64,000 nt of DNA from Oxytricha trifallax (lineage: Eukaryota > Ciliophora > Spirotrichea > Sporadotrichida > Oxytrichidae). Under the pieces are notes generated by a model. The model did not search any database. It saw only the letters and a program-made list of their open reading frames with translations, and was not told the origin of the DNA. Location of the stretch: positions 1 through 64,000 of the forward strand of contig ARYC01017758.1 in the NCBI GenBank assembly GCA_000711775.1, in the 5' to 3' direction. A program made the translations under genes and the position numbers. The stretch's first letter is position 1. Each line of letters begins with the position of its first letter. Positions 55,890 to 64,000 of the stretch are shown here, in pieces.

Positions 55890-58534
55890 TATCTATCCAA
55901 AGATCTCATCTGTGTTTGGTATTCTAGGAGGACTTAACGCTACATCTATAGTTAATTTTTAAATATAAATCTCTTTAAATAATATTGTATCCAATTCTTG
56001 GTTCCAAGTAAGATTAACTAATACCCCTTAAACCTTTTTCTAGTGATCTGCTCTGTTAGTGTGAGTAGTTAAAAATGGACATCCCCAAGAAACCTATTCA
56101 AGATAAACTTCTTCGTGGTACTTTGTATCATTGGATATATAAACGTCATTGGAGCAATATTGCAAATGGTCTGGGGAATCGATAAGTTTTGAAGACATTT
56201 TACACAAAAATCCCTAAAGTTTCATTATCTTAATCTTATTTATTAAACAGATTTGGAAATATCAGTATCCATATCACTATTAAATTAAATTTCGATTACA
56301 CGATTTCATAGTTAATTATAATGCTCTACAGAGTAAGTTATCCACAGAAAAAGGTGCTTTTGAATTATTAAATACAAGCTTCTACTACAATTTTATTAAA
56401 AACTTAATGGATAAAACAGCAGACGATAGTGAGTACATCCACGAGGATAATCAGCGCTTGATTAACAAATCCTACAGCTACAAAAGTAAGACATTTTCTA
56501 ATAGATTTTGATAGGCAATTCAACCTGTGTTCTAGATGATATTGCCTCGCCATCCACCATGATGCTAATGCAGATATCAATGTGAGACCAGGTGCAATCC
56601 CACTCTCTCCAAATGGTTAGAGGAGACCCTTCTTCAACAGGGCCTTTGGTAAACTAGAAAAAGGTTCATTGAGAGGCAGTATTTTCTCACTGTGTGCTTC
56701 TGCCATTGGATCTGGAGTGGTGTCTTTGCCCTATGTGCTAGCACTTAATGGTTGGGCACTCGGATTTATAATTATATTAGTTTCCGCATTTGGTATGCAT
56801 AATATTTTATGTGAATTTTTGGAAATAATTAATAAAAATCAGAAAATAAATTTACAAATATAATTTAAAGATAAAATAGAGTGATTATTCGAGATGAGTG
56901 CACTTATATTTTAGTAAGTAATTTGTTTATTACAATATCTTATATCATTCTACTTTAAATTCCTTTAAAAGTAGTAGTGTTATTTGTGCACATTTGCCTA
57001 ATATTATTTTCTAATTACTCTTGTAAAGTTACATATCACGTATAATGGAATAAACTATCAACTAAAATGCGATGTTCTCAACACATAACCAAATTCACTA
57101 ATCTGAAAATCAATATTATAAAACTCGATAAATATCAAGTGTGACCTGAAAATCTTGTAAAAATATATTAAATGTAAACATTATGAATACGCAGTTAATA
57201 CTTTCTAAAATATATGTTGAAGTTTTTTTATCATATTGCTATTTTTAAATAACAAATTGCAGTTATATTAACTAGCGACTTCTTGTCAGTTACATTTTAA
57301 TTTAAAAAATGAAATCCTAATATTTTGTATTTCATCAATATTATTAAGAAGTCTGATTTTGTAATATAGCTGTTTCTTTGAGTTTGTTTATGAATGCAGA
57401 GTCAGCTATCAAGGCAAGAGTCAATAATTTATCAAAACTCACTTTCCATGTTGGTGGAAGACGCTTAGAATTATTCTTGCAAATTAATATTAGGGATATC
57501 TTAAATTAATATAATTGTAAGAGTAAAAATAAAAATAATTTATTTGGACTAATTCATTTTATAAGGTTCTTTTGAGCTTTTAGTAAATGTATCTTTTTAA
57601 TAAAAATATGATTGTCTCTAATTAAATTATTTTACTTCTTTTTAATTAATTTGCATTTAAAATTACTTTATAAATTAAAGCAAGTTAATAAAATGTGAAT
57701 GTGTTTCCCATTAATATTCTAATTTATATGGTTGGTTCTTGTATTGGTTATCAAATCATTAGTATGTATTAATTTGCGATTATTTAAATTTCTTTTAGTT
57801 ACCACTCTCTTCAAGAATGTTTTGACTTAAATCGGAGTACATGACGAGGAATTCATGACAAGTTGAAAGTTCAGAGCTGCAGTTGGTGCACCAATCGCTG
57901 CAGTTATTTTACTTTCAATGAGTTTAATCAAGGACATGAGTGGCTTCAGATAAATCAGTTTTGCTTCAATCTTCGCACTTTTCTACACTGGTATAGTTCT
58001 TTTAGTGGAAATGCCAGATTACATTCAAGCTAATTAGGCAACTGCCATAGTAGAGGCCTTTATTATAGATTGGGACTTCTTCACTGGAGCTTGCATTACT
58101 TTCTTCGCTTACACTTGCCAAGTTTAACTACTGCCCATTTACCCTGAGCTTATAAACCCAGTAGAGAGAAGAATTAAAAAAATCATTAGTATTTCAGTTA
58201 TAGTTGATGTCGCTTTCTATATGGTGATTGCAGCAGCTGGCTACTTCTCTACTTTTGACAAAACTGCCAGAGTCGTACTTGATAGACCTCCACTACATGG
58301 AGACAGAGATGATGCCATTTTGATTTCTTAAATTTTAATTATGATGGTGCTCTTTGTGGTGTTGCAGTTAACTACAATCCATTCAGAAATCAAGTGTTCT
58401 ATATGTTCTTTAAGAAATCGGATTTTTCATTTTAAGAATAAGTTCAATTAAAAGCTAATAGATTTTTATAGGAATATGCTTTTTACATCCATCTTCATTA
58501 CATTCACTTGCTTTGTTGCTATTATCTATCCAAA
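55890..58534 (+). CDS. Amino-acid transporter (AAAP/SLC38 type), scrambled MDSs
   Basis: The MDSs are permuted. The C-terminal ones come first in the window: 55890-55960 (YPKISSVFGILGGLNATSIV) and about 56040-56190 (QKWTSPRNLFKINFF ... GIDKF, TGA). Then follow the N-terminus (ATG 56402, MDKTADDSEYIH), the first helices (SLRGSIFSLCASAIGSG, 56666-56790), KLTFHVGGRRLELFLQ at about 57430-57490, a segment from 57710 (YMVGSCIGYQIISMYQFA), and a long MDS 57800-58534 with GAPIAAVILLSMSLIKDMS and NYNPFRNQVFYMFFKK. Pointer TATCTATCCAAA (58523-58534 and 55890-55901) joins the last N-terminal-side MDS to the first C-terminal one in frame: FVAIIYP then KISSVFG. ATTAATATT (57483-57491, 57710-57718) joins another pair. 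TGA at 57864 interrupts the frame. Two opposite one-base shifts near 58363 and 58468 enclose the conserved NPFRN block. Confidence 0.88.
57492..57718. other. IES with 9-bp pointer ATTAATATT
   Basis: 227 bp between ATTAATATT at 57483-57491 and 57710-57718. Removal joins LELFLQ to INILIYMVGSCIGY, continuing the third transmembrane helix of the transporter. Confidence 0.85.
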
Positions 58535-58586
58535 TATTTTATATGAAAAGTACTAGAAAGTTGATTTAATTTTTCATGATAATTCT

Positions 58587-61500
58587 ATCTTCCTTAGAAA
58601 TATCTTCCTTCCTTAATACCAAGAACCATTTCCTCAAACGATAAACGATCCTCATACAGATCTCTAACTCCATCAGCTTCTTCCATGTCGACATCTTGCA
58701 TGTCTTTTTCATCAGCAAATCCCATAAAATTAAGTAAATCTGGATTGCTCTCTTAGTTCATAATGATAAAGTCCTCCATGGTGATAATTCCCTCTTGTTA
58801 AGGACATTTGTTCATCTTAAGATATTCCTGTTTAGATTTGTAACTATCTGTCAGAAGAAAAATATGATTGTTTTGAGCGACGCCTTGCAAGTGATCAGAG
58901 TACCATTGAAACACAGCGGTAAGTTTAGTCTTCATTTTTATGTCTAGTCCCTTAACCTTGAGTAAACTCTCTTAGACGTAGGTTTCAGTGAAGTTTTCAT
59001 TATAGAGATAATAGATTTGTCTGGATTCCTACTCAGTAAGATTTTTTAGGCCGTGAAAAGCCTGAATATTCTTTCTATTGATGTACTTAAAAACGGAGTC
59101 AGTTAAGATGATGTTTGAGAGGGCATTGCAATTTTCAATGAAATCAAATTTATTCAAAGTGAAAGAATGATCTATGATATATACTCATTGGGGGAATTTC
59201 TAGTCTTCTTGACTCAAAGCGATGCTAGACTTAACTCCAGCTAATTTCCTTAAGTTATAGTATTGTAGGAATACATTCGATTTGGGAAAATAACTAGTAA
59301 ATTAATAAATAACAATTATAATGCGTGGCAGTTAATTTTCTGGAAACCCTGACAATATGGTACTTTTTCCATAGAGAATTCAAATTAGCTGGACTTTACT
59401 ATTGGCGGTACCCCTCTATCGCAATGTAGAAACGAGATAAATCGACTTTAATTTTTTGTCATTTGTTTAGTTGAATTTAATGCCAAAATTAAAGTCAATT
59501 TATCTCGCTTCTACAATGCGATAGAGGGGTACCGCCAATAGTAAAGTCCAGCTAATTTTAATTCTCTATCGAAAAAGTACCATATTTCAGGGTTTCCAGA
59601 AAGTTAACTGCCACGCATTATAATTGTTATTTATTAATTTACTAATTATTTTCCCAAATCAAATGTATTCCTACAATAATAAATTGCAATCTAAAGAATA
59701 TTTGAGCTACAATTAAAAACAGTAAAACTTCATTTCATTTATTACATTACCGAATTTATAATAAAAAATATAAATCAATACGCACTTATTCAATTTGTAC
59801 TCATAAAGTGTTTTACAATTTAAAAACTAAGAGTGCTCATTTATCCCTATCATATGAATAAATATCAGCTATATAAAAAGATAAAACAAACAATTAAGTT
59901 ATTGAATTAATTGCCCAGAAAACAAATTTTAAACAATTTACATTTAAATTGATTTAAATTTAATTTGTTGATGTTTAAAGATTAAATAAGAAAATAATAA
60001 TTATAAATACAAATTTTATTTGTAAAAATAAATTTACTAAAAGACAAGTAATATTTGGGTTTTGAATAATTAAATTGGCTTACTATCATTAATACTAAAT
60101 TACAAAATATTTATAAATAAACTAAAATAATATTTTTAATAAAAATCAAGAAATTGAAATTTCACAAAGAGTAGAATATCAATAGTTTTATATAATTGAA
60201 TCATAATAATGTTATTAAATTGTAAATTTTGATTAAATTGACTTATATTTTTCCCAATTAAATTAAAATTTAAACAATAGTATCACAGAATGGGCAGTTC
60301 TTAAGGCCACATAGAATATCTTGTCTGAGATACTATTCCTCAATTTGTCTGACAATTTTGCCATTTTAAAGTTTCCTGAACTTCACAGTAAAACCTTTTA
60401 ATTCCTTGAATGTTGATCATAAATTAAAATTAACATATAATTAATAAATATCATATCTATACATTAATCATTTAAACATTTTTAATTTTTCAAAATTTAA
60501 ATTAAAGAATTTACAAATGCAATTTTAATCTGACGTATTCTATTTTTTTATTATAATTGTTAAATATTTTTTTAGAGATTTTAATGATTTAAAGAAAAAA
60601 CTTTGACAAAAATTTCTATATCAGCAATTATTATTATAATTATGAAAAAATTAGTTCGAAGATTAGAATTTAACTAAAAATCTAAAAATATTCTTATGTG
60701 CTTATTATATTGTAATTTTGGGGGTTAGTGTTTACTCTTTTGGTAGTAAGCAACATATTTAATACTAATTATAAAAATTACAATATATCTTATACTTTCA
60801 TTTATTTCCCCTTTTATTTTAACACTCTATTAGGGTTTTTCAATGATGATTTTCTTTTTAATTAATAATTAATGTTGTCTATTTAATTAAGAAATCAAAC
60901 TCTCTTCTTTTTCTTTGACTTCTTGGAAAGAGCCCCACTCAAATTTTACTCATCCTTGGACTCCTCCTACTGCTGATTGTTTCTTTTCTTGGGCAACTAG
61001 TCAAATTGCTGGTTGTTTGATTTGCCTCTGAAAAGGAGCTTTATTTGCCTTCTGAATTCAATGCTGACTGCTAAAATCTCTATCTTCACATTTACTTAAA
61101 CATAACATCAATTAATTGTAATTAAATTCATTTTCATAAACTCAAATATATATAAAAATATAAATGTAAATACAAACTGACCTTTAAAGAAAAAAGACAA
61201 TTTTTAGAATTTAACAAACTTAATAATCTATTTTTTAATTTAAAAAACAGAAATATTACTATAAGTAAAAATATTTTATTGATCATTAAAAATAATAGTC
61301 CAGAAAAAAATAAGAATAATATCATGAAAAACAAATTAAATAGCATTATAAACTTTTATACAGATATTTTCTCCTTTATAATTACTAATATTTATTTATG
61401 ATAAAAACAATTATATTTTGATTGTCAAATGCTTTGAGTACAACTCCATTATTGATAATTACTACCTCTTGTCACCATCTACTACAATCTTAACTTCCTC

Positions 61501-63639
61501 TTCCTCCTGAATAAGTCCTTCAATTCCATATTTCATGATCATGACATAGGCACCTGCCTTGGAGATTTTCATAATTATAGCATATTCAATTACATCCTAT
61601 TAGTTCCTCTCTCTAAGGCCCTTAAAGAATAGATAAGTGTTGAACTGAACAGAAGCTTAACTTGCCAATGCTGCCATTCTGTTCTTACGGTTCATTTAAT
61701 CACACTATCTAGCCATCTCAAATTTATCGGTCATCTCATTTGTCAAGGATTATATATCAATGGCTGCGGCTAAAAGTCTGTGTACTAGAACATCATCATA
61801 TCTTCTAATTGGAGATGTGAAGTGGGTATAAACTGGCACTGCTAAACCATAATGGAATACTTCTTAGATATCGAAATCTGCAAGGCAGAAGTAGAATTAA
61901 GAAATAATAAAAACAAAACTGCCTGATGCATGCATCTGGTTGCCATTATTCTAACAATCTTATTGAAGTAAGGATCATTAGGTCTCTCTGCTCTATCCAA
62001 ACTATCAGCGAAACTCTTTGAACTATCTAATGTCATTTCAAAGCCATATTTAGCTAACTAATCCACAAATTCAGCAACTTCCTTTTACTTTGACTGAGGA
62101 TGTCTTCTGAGTATGGCAAATGATGGATAATGCTAAACTATCTTCTCAGCAACTGCTATGTTAGCTATAAGCATGAACTCTTCAATCATGAAATGAGTGT
62201 CCACATGTCTGTATTCTGTGACGTCAGTAGGTGTTTCATGGTTGTCATAAAGTTTGAAATTTAGTTCTGGAGATGCCAGAGTCAAGGCACCTTTAGCAGT
62301 TCTTATGTCTCTTAGAACTCTTGCTATTGTCAATAATCTTCTGAGGGATTCAGTTAACTCGGTCTTAAAAATATGAAAAAAAATAATCTTATTATTGGGA
62401 TCATTGATCATATCTTGAGCCGTGTAATAATCCAAAGCAGTTGCTGATTTGATTACTGATTTGTGAAATGAACTTTTAGCAGGAGTGATTTCTTGCTATC
62501 GATTTTCCAAATAACACTAAACACGAGTCTTTCAGTTCCACCTCTTATTGAGCATAAATTTTCTGTAAGTAACCCAGGCAACATATCAGTTCAGAAGTGC
62601 ATCTCCTAGCTGCTTCTTTATCAATTTCTGAACCTGCTTTCACAAAATGAGTGACATCTGCAATATTTACAGCAACTTCATAATTTCCGTATGGTAGTAT
62701 TCTGCAATGCAAAGCATCATGACTATCTTTACAACCAATAGGATCAATACTGGCAACTAATAGATGTCTGATATCAAGTTTTTTCCTAAGGAATTTTCCA
62801 ATTTGCTCCATCAGTTGGCAAACATTAAAGCACTTTGTTACTAAATGGTCTTGTGTCTACATTGAACTCATGAAGTACCATTTCTCCCTCAGTTTTTATG
62901 CTTCCTTCTTCTCCAATAATTTTGACAAACTAGCCTTGAGGCAAGGGAGAATTTTATTGTCCAAGTGCTGAATCTTAAAATGAATCTCTTGCTTTCAAGG
63001 GCTTCTGGTCTTGCAGATTTTACAATAGCTTAATGCATATGTAAATTGAAAGGCACAAAGACTCTGTAATTAAAGTAGTCTTTTTGTTCAACTCGCAAGT
63101 TCTTAAGGAAAAGTTCAAATTTTCTAAGGGTTTCTTCAGTTTAATCAGAGTTCTTAATATCATAAAATTGCAAATGCTGACCAATTTATGGTAAATCTTA
63201 AATGAATATAAGGATTAATATAAATTTAGTATCAAAATAATTTTGTATTTATATAATGATGGAGCCAACATAAGTCTTATTCATTTTCTCAAGTACTCCT
63301 CTAACTCTAGCAATCACTCTTTTTTGCTTCTCATTGTTTATCTTTTCAATAAGATTCAGTCTTTGTCTATTAGATTCCTCTAGATTCTAAAGGTCCTCTT
63401 CAACATGGACCTCATCAGCTTTATCCATGTACTATACTGCAGACTGCTCTAGTATATTAACGGGCTGACTTGACTTGTAATTCAAAATCCCTTGAGGTTC
63501 AGGTAGTACTTCTAAGCACACAATGTCTCCATTAAAAGCTCTATTTTGATCTTATAATCTAACCACCAACAAGTCTTAATTTAGGTATTCAATTGCAACA
63601 GTAGCTTCTTCCAAAGTTGTTCTTGAAACATTCAATCTT
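58587..63639 (-). CDS. DIS3: DIS3/Rrp44 exosome ribonuclease, scrambled MDSs
   Basis: Catalytic subunit of the RNA exosome. The gene order on the minus strand is permuted. MDSs with cold-shock and RNB domains lie at 60895-63639 ([60 protein letters not shown]1-like end; Lys-rich tail [12 protein letters not shown]...KKKKRV). The N-terminal CR3 block ([18 protein letters not shown]...CPFC) lies at 60277-60420, and the PIN domain ([35 protein letters not shown]) at 58587-59263. Pointers: ATAGTAT (60277-60283 with 59257-59263) joins CR3 to PIN; ATCTT (58587-58591 with 63635-63639) joins PIN to cold-shock, giving [12 protein letters not shown]. The RNB metal-binding motif reads GCKDSHDAL; the third Asp of D-x-D-D is His. 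IESs or introns near 61095-61410, 61890-61930 and 63195-63245; several frame breaks. Confidence 0.9.
59261..59678. mobile_element. Foldback (418 bp) abutting the PIN-domain MDS of DIS3
   Basis: Left arm TATTGTAGGAATACATTCG, right arm its complement, pairing with few mismatches to a centre near 59475. It begins inside the pointer ATAGTAT (59257-59263), so one end of the foldback is the MDS border itself. Arms include GGTACCCCTCTATCGCA-type blocks. No ORF. Confidence 0.9.
59679..60276. other. AT-rich germline-limited spacer between two DIS3 MDSs
   Basis: About 600 bases of more than 80 percent A+T without coding frame; together with the foldback it separates the CR3 and PIN MDSs. Confidence 0.6.
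60421..60894. other. AT-rich spacer between the first and last DIS3 MDS blocks
   Basis: 474 bases upstream of the DIS3 start codon (60420) and downstream of its stop codon (60895). It is at once the natural 5' and 3' flank of the gene because the MDSs are permuted. No motif recognised. Confidence 0.55.
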
Positions 63640-63705
63640 TAATAGGATCTTAATAAAGAAGATCAATTTATAATGTTGAATTAACAGATAATTTACAAAA
63701 TTAAA

Positions 63706-64000
63706 ATGAATGAAAATACACAGGAGTCAACTCAGTCTTCTTTAAATATTGATTCCTTATAACTTTAATGGGCTGAATATAACATGATAGCTTTGACTTT
63801 AAAACTACTCTTTATATCTATTATATTTTTGTTTCTGTTCTGTATATTCTCAGTATTCACAAGATATAGCTTAAAGCCTATAATAAAAGAAGAAACAATC
63901 TATAGAAAATTAATCTCATCATTAATGAGGCAACTGGATGATTCTGAAATATTATTGCAGAGCTCGTAAGATGGAAGTAGTAAAAATAGCGAAGAAAGAG
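63706..64000 (+). CDS. Single-pass membrane protein, unknown, 3' truncated
   Basis: ATG 63706 (MNENTQESTQSSLNI) and open to the window end. A hydrophobic segment of about 22 residues (LTLKLLFISIIFLFLFCIFS) follows at residues 28-50, then a charged stretch (LKPIIKEETIYRKLIS). This looks like a signal anchor or a type II membrane protein. Divergent to the DIS3 minus-strand block, whose border (63639) is 67 bp away. Family not recognised. Confidence 0.55.

Noticed and set aside
59160..59240. TGA in front of the DIS3 PIN domain (FPQ-stop-VYII) as a Trp codon
   Set aside because: Joining at the ATAGTAT pointer enters this MDS in a different frame, so this TGA is probably not read; it was not counted as evidence.
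1..64000. tRNA or rRNA genes
   Set aside because: I scanned GC-richer patches for cloverleaf and T-loop patterns and saw none that I could support by eye; a covariance-model search would be needed to exclude them.

Overview
This window reads as germline (micronuclear) DNA of a spirotrich (stichotrich-type) ciliate. Genes become readable only if TAA and TAG are translated as Gln. They are cut by short introns (GT...AG) and by many AT-rich inserts with short direct repeats (pointers) at their borders, as expected for internal eliminated sequences (IESs) between macronuclear-destined segments (MDSs). Two telomere-bearing elements (TBEs) with C4A4-type ends and ATT target duplications are present: a right-hand fragment at 1-997 and a complete element at 38251-42300.

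Layout. 1-8.7 kb: TBE end, a coiled-coil gene, a small unknown gene, the 5' part of an amino-acid transporter, two unknown genes and a V-ATPase subunit G gene. 8.9-20 kb: a Q/N/S-rich gene, mitochondrial HslV protease, a coiled-coil gene interrupted by a 1.35 kb element with TGACGTCA arrays, a B-box/kelch gene and an unknown fragment. 20.5-30.8 kb: a very long Nup210/gp210 gene on the minus strand, whose IESs hold an ISXO2/Merlin-type transposase gene, hairpins and a foldback. 31-34.4 kb: HemW-like radical SAM protein and a GNAT acetyltransferase. 34.8-42.9 kb: a bubblegum-type acyl-CoA synthetase whose IESs include a 1 kb foldback, a 0.67 kb TIR element, two IESs of about 25 bp, and one 4.4 kb IES that contains the entire TBE. 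43.5-49.5 kb: ankyrin-hexosaminidase D gene, an unknown Ser/Gln gene, and a MORN-repeat gene split by a foldback. 49.9-55.8 kb: a large coiled-coil gene split by another foldback. 55.9-63.6 kb: two scrambled genes, an AAAP amino-acid transporter and the exosome nuclease DIS3/Rrp44, whose MDSs lie in permuted order with matching pointers. The window ends in a single-pass membrane protein gene.

Three things stand out. First, long foldback palindromes recur as IESs inside genes; where a pointer repeat is visible, joining the MDSs at it usually restores a sensible protein. Second, in-frame TGA codons occur repeatedly inside otherwise open genes, several at positions where Trp is conserved, while TGA also ends most genes. 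This suggests either context-dependent UGA (Trp and stop) or recurrent TGG-to-TGA changes. Third, many clean ORFs change frame by one nucleotide, often in conserved blocks; assembly indels are the simplest explanation, decay of some copies is another. Because of the frame breaks, IESs and introns, the CDS ranges given here are gene spans, not contiguous reading frames.
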